13,196 nucleotides of DNA, taken from assembly GCA_028565715.1 (NCBI GenBank), contig JAOXYC010176025.1, positions 1 through 13,196 on the forward strand, written 5' to 3'. The stretch is from Phoronis pallida. Its lineage: Eukaryota; Phoronida; Phoronidae. Positions 9,701-13,196 of the stretch are shown piece after piece (within the stretch, counting starts at the first letter, position 1; each line of letters starts with the position of its first letter). The notes beneath the pieces are model-generated. The model ran no database searches and was not told the DNA's origin. It saw nothing but the letters and a program-made list of their open reading frames with translations. Made by a program: the position numbers and the translations under genes.

Positions 9701-12700
9701 CTCCATGTTTTGTATCAGCAAACGACAATCAAATTATTTCACAGTATAAATATTCAGAAAGTTTTAATTAGTAAATTACACCCACCTTTCTTACCACACC
9801 CACTGCCCCGGGTTCATCTCTTCCGACCCTCTCTAGAAGAGTATGACCCTCGTGGAGCGCGGGCGTCACTGACTCCATGATGGAGCTTGATAAGAAAGCA
9901 TGGCGCTCGGCCAGAGCGGCGCTGTTCCTCGGTAAGTCTGTCTTCATCAATTCACTCTGTATGTGATCAAGTTTTGACAAAGCCTATAAGAAAGTGATGA
10001 TATGATTATCGAATAAACCCCTGCAAATAACACATCTTGTTTGTTTTGAATAAAGATATTTTTCTTAATAATGTGAAAACTGAACTTTTAAAAGTGATCA
10101 ACAGTACTGAAAATCCTATTAGATTTAAAGTGACTGAATAATAATGACTGACTGTCATCAAAAATAGTTAATAAAATCAAAACTTTTAATGTGATTTATT
10201 AAAATTTATCCTTTTGAAAAATTGGTTTGAACTGGAACTCATTTTTAAGATATATTTTTAATTTAAAGTTATTTGTAGTTTATTTCAAAGTGCAAATATA
10301 TTGCAACTTTATATGAAAAGTGATACAGTTAAAGCTATGTAGTTCACCAATTTAGTAAATGTAATTAACTTTTAAAAGTTTCAAATTAGTATTTTCAAAT
10401 TTCCACAAAAAAAAACTGAACACCCTTTCTTGAGGATTTGAAAGTTGCTTTCATCAGCAAATTCGTAGATTTAAAAACACATTATGAAACAAGTAACAAA
10501 TAAGGGCGACGAATCACTCCATTATAACAATCTGGAAATTATAATGGAGTGATTCGTCGCCCTGGTGTATTCCTACGCCCAAGAGTTGGCGCATGCTCAA
10601 AGCGCGGTCCAACCAACAGAGTACATCAGTTCTGAGGAAGCCCCCTGACCAAGTGGGTAAAAATATTAAATGTGAGTAAATTTAGACGACTTGGATAAAA
10701 GAAAATGTTATACAAAGTATTCAACCAGTCCGATGAACATATTTAGTGAAGTAACAAATGAACATACTTCCGCTGCGAGACTGAAGAAGTTGAAGGCTCC
10801 GTGTAAATTCTTGCGTTTGTTGTCAAGACGCATCATGAAGCTTTCACAGGATTCGTCAAGAAATTTCAACCGATTTTTCACAGCCTCAGTATCAAAATGG
10901 ACTGAGTGAATCAGATGATCAGCTGTACGTATGACGCGTAACACCGTCTCTTGTGTGTCCTGCAAAGTATCAACCTATTATAGAAACTTAAATAAATGAA
11001 TGCCGTTACTGACCAAAAGTGATAAATTTTTATAGAAAATATCAATTTGAAAATACAGAAAAATTTAAACAGAACTGGGAAGAATATATTTTTATGTCCT
11101 TAAAATAATGATATTGAGTAAGAGAAGCAAAGAATTTGAAATGTATTTTTATTTGAATTTCTGAAATTGATTTTTATAATTTTGATGAACTAATACAAAT
11201 ACCATATGCATGAATGTTGTTATTCATCAAGTTGAAGATGATACGTAGATAAAATATTGTAACTTTCAATTTCATTATTCGATAAAATCTATCTACATAA
11301 TACAAATACTTACCTTGGCATGAATCTCAAATTTGTGGTGTTCTTCACATATTTGTTGTGTTGTAGATACTGAATCACCCAAATTAGTTTGTCTGACGTA
11401 TGGGTCTCCTGTACTGTGGTACCAATCCATTATCTGGCGAGAAAAGTTAATATTTTATTCGTCAATATATCAATTATATCAAATCATTTTAAAAATCATT
11501 GTACAGGTAAAAAATAACCTAGATATATTCATATCAGGAATGGGTGTCTGGTACATTATCCAGGGAAGGAAAGATTGTTGGTAGAATTGATGCACTTGTA
11601 TTATCAAAGTTAGTAGGAAATGTTATTTTGGGTAATAGTTCTAAGCTGATCATATATTGTGTAGATTCTGAATCGTCCAAGTTAGTTTGTCTGACATAAG
11701 AGTCTCCTGTACTGTGGAGCAATCCATTATCTAGGGGGATATAATGGGAATTAATGAAGCAATTGTCTTAAAAAATCCAGTTGGAAAATAATATAATTTT
11801 TGGAATAAAATCAAAGTAGGTCATGTTACAAAAATCGTCTTGATACTTTTCATTAATAAACTAATATTGAAACCACCAACAATGATAATTTCAAAATTAC
11901 CAGAAAATAACATTTTTAAACTACCGAAAGACCTACAGAATTTTGCTCATATTTCAGATAAGAAAAATAATAATCAGGGTAAACAATTAAAGAATCCTCA
12001 ACTTTTTTAATTTAATTTTAAAAAACAATAAAATACGTTTTAAATCTATTCCTGGACTTACTTTAGGCTTAGATAGACTTTATTAGTAACTCAACTGGAT
12101 GAATAACATTCACGAAACTATTTTAAATAACAGTTTTATGTGATTCATACTTGTTTTCAGTTGATAATTTTCTAAGAAATCTTGTGACAAACCTTTTTGA
12201 TTTCCTGGTCAAGCTGACAAAGTTGCAGACAATGTTCCAACTTGATCTTTCTCTGCATCCACAAGTCCTCAAGTTGTCGCCGGCGGTCGTGTAACAATTC
12301 CAACATGTGTTCAATTCCGTAGCATGCGGAAGTTGTAGCGTGGCGGTTCTGGACATCGGCGTGGAGTCCCATCTCACGGATGCGATCAAGGAGTGCCTGG
12401 CCCTGATGCAGTGTGTGCATTGATGACCCAAGAATAGCTGTCGGAAAAAAAATTTGAATCGATAAAAATATGAAATCGTCACTATGGTTACCAGGAAGAA
12501 GTAACTTGAAAATTGATATTTATTAACAGAAGACGATGCTGTCAAAACTAGTGCACCGTTTCAACAGATTTTAAAAACACTTAAAAGAATTCAAAGCACT
12601 GTCATAATTCAGCCATTTTCAGACTGTATAGTTCTAATTAATGGATGAAAGCTTCAATCAGACAGTTTCATGAATTTCGATTAACAAATTATGAATATCT

Positions 12701-12931
12701 TTACATCCAATAAAAGATTATTAATAATCATGAACCATTACATATCACAGGTATTTTCAAACATCTGAATAACTGTACATTTGGCAGCCATTTTAAAGAT
12801 GTCATCCATTCTCCCCATTTACCTTTCTTGATGTCTTGATGCTGCTGCAGTAGTTGACGTGCAGTGTCCACATCTTGAGCCATGGTCACGTGACTGAACC
12901 GGGAGATGGCGTCTTGCATCCTGACAGAAAA
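565..12931 (-). CDS. Multi-exon gene interior: tandem spectrin-repeat protein (partial at both ends)
   Basis: Seventeen exons with GT-AG borders join into one open frame: Q-P-O-N-M-L-K-J-I-H-(G or F)-E-D-C-B-A, 865 residues with F or 864 with G. All junctions are phase 0 except Q/P, which is phase 1. The product is almost entirely amphipathic helix arranged as about eight spectrin repeats, a scaffold fold used for extended or self-associating rods. Four repeats contain a short exon with W and a GDLG-SL-like motif. Others carry a basic/aromatic helix C such as RRRQLEDLW...LQLCQLDQEI (exon P) and RRHQWERTW...VQLCQFNHDL (exon C). From memory, this style resembles the repeats of Trio/Kalirin and other Dbl-family RhoGEFs; SESTD1-like or other spectrin-repeat proteins are alternatives. 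No SEC14, DH, PH, actin-binding, KASH or kinase domain is visible here, so the family is unresolved. The spectrin-repeat assignment is confident; the gene identity is not. Confidence 0.85.
757..1433 (-). other. Intron between exons B and A (677 b)
   Basis: No coding exon is needed or seen here, since B joins A in frame. The stretch 840-1140 is less AT-rich than typical introns of this gene and could be an old repeat insertion, but I recognise no element. A small hairpin with a 7-bp stem is at 927-946. Confidence 0.6.
1434..1556 (-). CDS. Exon B: short exon of block 4
   Basis: 123 bases, 41 codons, phase 0; acceptor tcatttttcag, donor ACG|gtaggg. It encodes MNYQMEELNRQLEAKKGNYG then HSLSAAMLTKQAQQQFDMTI and T. 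The first ATG is internal, directly after the acceptor. Residues 19-23 (NYGHSL) take the place of GDLGKSL in exon F; the tryptophan at residue 4 in the other short exons is replaced by glutamine here. The size and phase match exons O, K and F. Confidence 0.85.
1557..3308 (-). other. Largest intron (C to B, 1752 b)
   Basis: Exons C and B join in phase 0 and complete the repeat pattern, so no missing exon is expected. The only structure I can support is the long fold-back element at about 2655-3097. The rest is AT-rich with no recognised gene. Confidence 0.6.
2655..3097. repeat. Long degenerate fold-back (MITE-like) element in intron C-B
   Basis: The best-preserved inner arms are 2786-2821 and 2888-2922. 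They are near-perfect inverted copies (agaatgcat, ggatataaaaaacaac, cttttaaaa) around a 66-base centre. Outside these, similarity continues imperfectly to about 2660 on the left and 3094 on the right, for example tcagcttcac at 2671 against the complement of tttgaagctgaca at 3071, and aaatcagatc against the complement of gatctgatttt. A total length of about 440 bases with long inverted arms and no coding capacity suits a non-autonomous DNA transposon. The outer limits and the target-site duplication are not resolved. Confidence 0.6.
3309..3458 (-). CDS. Exon C: helix C of the block-4 repeat
   Basis: 150 bases, 50 codons, phase 0. The acceptor is atttgcacag and the donor CAG|gtgagt. It encodes DSEEVAKEEVQKVLEMTDDR, then RHQWERTWDEQRKRLEENVQ and LCQFNHDLRQ. 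The DDRRHQWERTWDEQ...LCQF pattern matches DRRRQLEDLWMQRK...LCQL in exon P, linking the first and last blocks. Exon B follows after the largest intron of the window (1752 bases). Confidence 0.9.
3459..3764 (-). other. Intron D-C (306 b)
   Basis: AT-rich spacer with consensus splice signals at both ends. I see nothing else in it. Confidence 0.6.
3765..3941 (-). CDS. Exon D: helices A-B of a spectrin repeat, block 4
   Basis: 177 bases, 59 codons, phase 0; acceptor ctttttttag, donor CAG|gtaagt, both strong. It encodes LDEIIARTEVEYQQAGMPTE then LERAEHMLKEHMDNKRQVNE and a helix with YTWKEGEQIVVRVRQQ. Its middle (MPTELERAEHMLKEH) aligns with MAQDVDTARQLLQQH of exon Q. The intron before it is only 173 bases, the shortest in the window. 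Confidence 0.9.
4115..4303 (-). CDS. Exon E: 63-codon second half of the block-3 repeat
   Basis: 189 bases, 63 codons, phase 0; acceptor tcattatcag, donor CAG|gtgagt. It encodes EVQQRIGRHLEEAETLSQQG, then GQKERIVNELIRVRTRFQ and a helix C ending LLNMTVAFYKNLKQ. This is the constant partner of whichever of exons F or G is used. The length and the aromatic pair (FY) near the end match exons N, J and A. Confidence 0.9.
4304..4724 (-). other. Intron F-E (421 b)
   Basis: Very AT-rich, especially 4440-4620. There is no exon-like or repeat structure I can support. Confidence 0.6.
4725..4853 (-). CDS. Exon F: alternative version of exon G
   Basis: 129 bases, 43 codons, phase 0. The acceptor tacgtaacaacag has a poor pyrimidine tract; the donor is CAG|gtaata. 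It encodes TIDWVMKTEKEMFSPYIAGD then LGKSLEATEKMQAKMLEFGP and KSQ. W at residue 4 and GDLGKSL at residues 19-25 identify it as the block-3 copy of the short exon seen in O and K. The second half (helix B) differs strongly from exon G, so a choice between F and G would change the surface of one helix while keeping the core and the length. The weaker acceptor fits a regulated exon. Confidence 0.87.
4854..5254 (-). other. Intron between alternative exons G and F (401 b)
   Basis: The spacer between the two homologous exons. It is long enough that simple steric blocking of splicing between G and F is not forced. It contains a short hairpin (8-bp stem ccgaaaaa, 5062-5095) and, near the exon G donor, a DR1-like motif (AGGTCA-a-AGGTTA, 5213-5225) that may be coincidental. 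Confidence 0.6.
5255..5380 (-). CDS. Exon G: alternative version of exon F (candidate mutually exclusive exon)
   Basis: 126 bases, 42 codons, phase 0 at both ends; acceptor gtgttcttag, donor AAG|gtaact. It encodes TINWVMRSENDFFPVISGEL then GASLESTLHYQRQVDEFLPF and CK. Exon F, 401 bases downstream, begins TIDWVMKTEKEMFSPYIAGD and continues LGKSLEAT: about 20 of 42 aligned residues are identical, most of them in the first 28. The reading frame has no stop and both splice sites are intact. Either exon joins H to E in frame and gives one complete repeat of 105-106 residues. Including both would insert an extra ~42 residues into a three-helix bundle. Its 3' end (5259-5275) is perfectly complementary to an intronic stretch at 5473-5489. 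Mutual exclusion is inferred, not seen. Confidence 0.85.
5473..5489 (-). promoter_or_regulatory. Intronic complement of exon G 3' end (candidate splicing-control stem)
   Basis: On the plus strand, 5473-5489 reads gagtttctaccattttg. The exact reverse complement, caaaatggtagaaactc, lies at 5259-5275, four bases inside the 3' end of exon G. In the pre-mRNA the two would pair as a 17-bp uninterrupted stem enclosing a 197-base loop that holds the rest of exon G and its acceptor. Whether it controls splicing is inference; it could also be a chance inverted micro-duplication. Confidence 0.45.
5554..5912. mobile_element. Palindromic MITE flanked by TTAA
   Basis: The element starts agatactgtctcctcgttgg and ends with its inverted counterpart ...ccaacgaggaaacagtatct. 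TTAA lies immediately outside each end (5550-5553 and 5913-5916). The arms remain recognisable inverted copies for about 150 bases, for example tgagtcaaaaaattcaaaaa at 5655 against its complement near 5790, and gtatgagtcctttt against its complement near 5833. It meets near a central palindrome at 5741-5758. It has no transposase. The TTAA flanks suit a piggyBac-type non-autonomous element, but TTAA could also be part of the terminal repeat. Confidence 0.8.
6784..6963 (-). CDS. Exon H: helix C and next helix A, constant exon before the G/F pair
   Basis: 180 bases, 60 codons, phase 0; acceptor aattattttag, donor CAG|gtatgt. It encodes VQDDEKLEPKRATLTVETLL, then TERKRKITDYYENWELKVTT and ends SKEFKKQWTQFVEESRQ. 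The RKRKITDYYENW helix is the counterpart of RRRQLEDLWMQRK in exon P and RRHQWERTWDEQ in exon C. The next residue in the mRNA is T in either case, because both exon G and exon F start with an in-frame threonine codon. The 1403-base intron after it contains a palindromic transposable element. Confidence 0.87.
6964..7585 (-). other. Intron I-H (622 b)
   Basis: It holds a possible LINE 3' tail at 7201-7226 (see separate entry). Otherwise it is AT-rich with no exon-like sequence. Confidence 0.55.
7201..7260 (-). repeat. Possible 3' end of a minus-strand LINE
   Basis: Read on the minus strand, the sequence runs gttattgttacaatgaattt and then into a gaatt-type short tandem tail. An A/T-rich microsatellite-like tail after an acaat motif is common at the 3' ends of CR1/L2-type and similar LINEs. 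No coding part is recognisable upstream of it (higher coordinates), so this is at most a short 5'-truncated copy. Confidence 0.25.
7586..7747 (-). CDS. Exon I: helices A-B of a divergent spectrin repeat
   Basis: 162 bases, 54 codons, phase 0. The acceptor is atcttacag and the donor CAG|gtttgc, a weaker donor like that of exon P. It encodes LAIELDGLEDLLNRPAEQVQ then EAAMIHMKRKYTDINSLCLS and ENCGQNFLHEVAQ. It occupies the same place in block 3 as exon D in block 4 and exon M in block 2. The usual basic or acidic residue before the G of helix B (EGE/EGH/QGQ) is replaced by NCGQN, so this is the least typical copy. Confidence 0.85.
7748..8085 (-). other. Intron J-I (338 b)
   Basis: AT-rich spacer between exons J and I. 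I see nothing in it beyond the splice signals. Confidence 0.6.
8086..8277 (-). CDS. Exon J: 64-codon second half of the block-2 repeat
   Basis: 192 bases, 64 codons, phase 0; acceptor tattttcag, donor CAG|gtaaaa. It starts ERDHELETLSQIADDVVKSG, continues through DEGSTEVVERTNTLAQQW and ends NRVKLSLVYVTFHKQANQ. It is the same length as exons N and A and has the same order: end of helix B, an acidic loop, then helix C with a W near its start and an aromatic residue near its end. Confidence 0.9.
8278..8699 (-). other. Intron K-J (422 b)
   Basis: AT-rich; it contains an 18-base self-complementary palindrome at 8527-8544 (tagaattttaaaattcta), which in sequence of this composition may be chance. 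Confidence 0.6.
8700..8822 (-). CDS. Exon K: short W/GDLG exon of block 2
   Basis: 123 bases, 41 codons, phase 0; acceptor gtgtacag, donor AGG|gtaggt. It encodes IYTWLRHVGEKALGQYGDLG followed by NTLNTAKDFLDIHEQLEEDM and R. W at residue 4 and GDLG-TL at residues 17-22 align with the DW and NLGDS/GDLGKSL motifs of exons O and F. Exon J completes a 105-residue repeat. The 40-43/63-64 codon pairing is the same in all four blocks. Confidence 0.88.
8823..9358 (-). other. Intron L-K (536 b)
   Basis: It contains the inverted repeat 9213-9336 and a possible 28-base cryptic exon at 9026-9053 with a consensus donor. No exon is needed to join L and K in frame. Confidence 0.6.
9213..9336. repeat. Long imperfect hairpin, 54-56 base arms
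   Basis: The arm 9213-9266 (aatattgggtacgagtcg... to cattattcagtc) is the imperfect inverse of 9281-9336 (gactgaataatgg... to cttataccgaatatt), with a 14-base loop. Conserved blocks include cattattcagtc, ccctcgt and the aatatt ends. It lies 22 bases into the intron after the exon L donor. It could be a small MITE or a transcribed hairpin; no coding sequence lies in it. Confidence 0.75.
9359..9472 (-). CDS. Exon L: helix C of the repeat begun in exon M
   Basis: 114 bases, 38 codons, phase 0. The acceptor is ttgttttag and the donor AGT|gtaagtat, a near-perfect donor. It encodes MEELETRSSHLEQLCKARSA and then EADQRSQVYNLFHDKYTS, one long helix. It carries no usable initiator despite the ATG directly after the acceptor: that methionine is internal. 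Downstream of its donor, after 22 bases, lies the long inverted repeat 9213-9336. Confidence 0.85.
9473..9785 (-). other. Intron M-L (313 b)
   Basis: AT-rich. I see no gene or repeat in it. Confidence 0.6.
9786..9983 (-). CDS. Exon M: first part of a divergent spectrin repeat
   Basis: 198 bases, 66 codons, phase 0. The acceptor is tcttatag and the donor AAG|gtgggt. It runs from ALSKLDHIQSELMKTDL through LPRNSAALAERHAFLSSSIM and ALHEGHTLLERVGRDE to GAVGVVRK. The ALHEGHTLLERV stretch corresponds to TLHQGQALLDRI in exon P and to YTWKEGEQIVVRV in exon D, which shows a shared repeat type. It is somewhat richer in G+C than its flanking introns, as the other exons are. Exon L completes the 104-residue repeat. 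Confidence 0.88.
9984..10767 (-). other. Intron N-M (784 b)
   Basis: The segment 10420-10670 differs from the rest: it is richer in G+C and holds a perfect hairpin at 10503-10563. It looks like an inserted repeat, but I cannot place its borders or name it. 9990-10400 is plain AT-rich spacer. Confidence 0.55.
10503..10563. repeat. Perfect 25-bp hairpin, 11-base loop
   Basis: Bases 10503-10527 (beginning agggcgacgaatcactcc) are exactly reverse-complementary to 10539-10563, with the loop caatctggaaa. With no mismatch in 25 bp it is either recently formed or under constraint. It sits in a G+C-richer island of intron N-M. A transposon fold-back or a transcribed hairpin (61 bases, the size of a pre-miRNA) are both possible; a perfect stem is less typical of animal microRNAs. 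Confidence 0.85.
10768..10959 (-). CDS. Exon N: 64-codon second half of a spectrin repeat
   Basis: 192 bases, 64 codons, phase 0 at both ends; acceptor ctttgcag, donor GAA|gtatgt. It begins DTQETVLRVIRTADHLIHS, then VHFDTEAVKNRLKFL and ends with KNLHGAFNFFSLAAE: the rest of helix B, the loop and helix C. The layout (small residue/HF-type turn, then an L-rich helix with FF near its end) matches exon A (NKHFDTVNI..., LSVEFFEVLEV), the equivalent exon three blocks later. Together with exon O it makes one repeat of 104 residues. Confidence 0.9.
10960..11313 (-). other. Intron O-N (354 b)
   Basis: AT-rich spacer. I see nothing else in it. Confidence 0.6.
11314..11433 (-). CDS. Exon O: short W/NLGDS exon, first half of a spectrin repeat
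   Basis: 120 bases, 40 codons, phase 0 at both ends. The acceptor is ctcgccag and the donor AAG|gtaagt. It encodes IMDWYHSTGDPYVRQTNLGD followed by SVSTTQQICEEHHKFEIHAK, the helix A/helix B segment of a repeat. It is the block-1 equivalent of exons K, F/G and B. A damaged duplicate of its first ~80 bases lies at 11651-11730, upstream in transcript order. Exon N follows and completes the repeat at 104 residues. Confidence 0.88.
11434..12192 (-). other. Intron P-O (759 b)
   Basis: It contains the decayed exon copy O' (11651-11730). The remainder, 11740-12190, is AT-rich with nothing identifiable. Confidence 0.6.
11651..11730 (-). pseudogene. Decayed tandem duplicate of exon O (O')
   Basis: Reading the minus strand from 11730, an AG (ccccctag) precedes ataatggattg, exactly as exon O begins. 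Most of the next ~70 bases match exon O, including ccacagtacaggaga and gtcagacaaacta. After the DW codons one base is missing relative to exon O. The original frame therefore shifts and reaches a TGA near 11651, while the downstream codons (HSTGDSYVRQTNL, then DDSES) are preserved in a different frame. No matching donor is seen at the position corresponding to the end of exon O. Similarity fades at about 11651. This is a local duplication of an exon that has lost coding capacity. Confidence 0.8.
12193..12437 (-). CDS. Exon P: helix B-C of a spectrin repeat (longest exon in the window)
   Basis: 245 bases: two bases completing the split alanine plus 81 codons. A strong pyrimidine tract followed by ccgacag forms the acceptor; the donor is AAAAAG|gtttgt, a weaker match to consensus. 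It encodes the HTLHQGQALLDRIREMG helix, a short linker with RHATTSACYG, and a long helix C with DRRRQLEDLWMQRKIKLEH and LQLCQLDQEIKK. The closing helix C closely resembles that of exon C. Unlike the equivalent repeats in the other blocks, the split after helix B is absent and the two halves are fused in this one exon. The frame continues directly into exon O. Confidence 0.88.
12438..12822 (-). other. Intron Q-P (385 b), phase 1
   Basis: The only phase-1 intron found. It splits a GCT alanine codon (G | CT). It is AT-rich with a good pyrimidine tract before exon P and no other feature. Confidence 0.65.
12823..12931 (-). CDS. Exon Q: spectrin-repeat helices A-B, first visible exon
   Basis: 109 bases, 36 codons plus one base. 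The acceptor is gtttgcag before TTT and the donor is AAAG followed by gtaaatgg. It encodes FSVRMQDAISRF... then MAQDVDTARQLLQQHQDIKK, the end of helix A and start of helix B of a spectrin repeat. The segment resembles MPTELERAEHMLKEHMDNKR in exon D, two blocks downstream. The exon ends with the G of a split GCT alanine codon completed by exon P. It is internal: the reading frame enters from an upstream exon outside the window. A LINE fragment begins only about 60 bases upstream of its acceptor. Confidence 0.82.
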
Positions 12932-12988
12932 CTGCAAACAAATGACACATATGATAAGACATTGACTTCAACACAAACCGTACAATTA

Positions 12989-13196
12989 CATGCAGAAATG
13001 GGTATTACACTCTTGAAGTTTCAAATAGCATTGTATGCTGATGACATACAACTTTATACCTCTTATGACCCGTCTAACAAGGATAGTCTTAGTGAAGCCA
13101 AACTGCGGATTCAGCAATGTGTCTCTGCAATTAGTGCATGGATGACCAAGTTTGGCCTCAAACTTAATGAGGATAAAACGGAACTTCTCAATGTTT
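12989..13196 (+). mobile_element. Fragment of a CR1/L2-like LINE reverse transcriptase
   Basis: An open plus-strand frame through 12998-13196 encodes ALYADDIQLYTSYDPSNKDS, then AKLRIQQCVSAISAWMTKFG and LKLNEDKTELLNV. The YADD box (13034-13045) is the catalytic motif of reverse transcriptases. The following IQLY, AWM and LKLN-DKTE motifs are typical of non-LTR retrotransposons of the CR1/L2 group. It is antisense to the host gene and runs off the right edge. The part upstream of the YADD box is short before intron sequence, consistent with 5' truncation. No frameshift is seen in the visible piece. Confidence 0.9.

Noticed and set aside
9768-9880. Plus-strand open frame extending over exon M
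   Set aside because: It is the opposite strand of a real exon; the minus-strand reading has splice sites and spectrin-repeat sequence.
10425-10475. Hammerhead ribozyme candidate on the minus strand (ctgatga with a later gaaa)
   Set aside because: The bases between ctgatga and gaaa do not form a stem II in the right place, and stems I and III are not evident.
11535-11565. Possible third relic of exon O (ggtacattatccag)
   Set aside because: Only short broken matches (ataatg, tacca) to the start of exon O; too little to separate from chance.
565-12931. Naming the gene as Trio or Kalirin
   Set aside because: Resemblance of repeats is from memory, and no SEC14, DH, PH, SH3 or kinase domain lies in the window to confirm it.
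1-13196. CRISPR arrays, operons, tRNA or rRNA genes
   Set aside because: No regular direct-repeat array, no cloverleaf or rRNA-like sequence, and the gene structure is clearly intron-containing and eukaryotic.

Overview
This window is animal nuclear DNA: AT-rich, with small exons separated by introns bounded by GT-AG on the minus strand. I see no bacterial-style genes. A piece of a CR1/L2-like LINE reverse transcriptase and several palindromic (fold-back) elements point to an invertebrate metazoan. I cannot name the phylum from the sequence.

Essentially the whole window is the interior of one large minus-strand gene. Seventeen coding exons can be placed between 12931 and 565, and they splice into one uninterrupted frame of about 865 residues. 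There is no start codon, stop codon, promoter or poly(A) signal here: the first visible exon has an acceptor before it and the last has a donor after it, so the gene continues past both edges. The product is a chain of about eight tandem spectrin repeats (three-helix coiled-coil units of about 105 residues). The exons form a higher-order pattern. Four blocks of four exons each encode two repeats. In every block the second repeat is made by an exon of 40-43 codons plus one of 63-64 codons, and the short exon carries a W/GDLG-SL motif. The repeats resemble those of Trio/Kalirin and other Dbl-family RhoGEFs, but no catalytic or membrane-binding domain lies inside the window, so the exact family stays open.

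The most interesting part is 4725-5489. Two neighbouring exons of the same phase and nearly the same length (exons G and F) encode alternative versions of one helix A/helix B segment, 20 of 42 aligned residues identical. They look like mutually exclusive alternative exons. A perfect 17-bp reverse complement of the 3' end of exon G lies in the intron just upstream of it and could fold over that exon. A second, decayed duplicate of the equivalent exon of another block is at 11651-11730, broken by a one-base deletion.

Layout from right to left, in transcript order: LINE fragment (12989 to the edge, plus strand); exons Q and P; decayed exon copy; exons O, N, M, L, K, J, I, H; a TTAA-flanked palindromic element (5554-5912); alternative exons G and F; exons E, D, C; a degenerate fold-back element (2655-3097); exons B and A; then 564 bases of downstream intron with nothing identifiable. 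Other intronic structures are a perfect 25-bp hairpin at 10503-10563 and a long imperfect hairpin at 9213-9336 just downstream of exon L.
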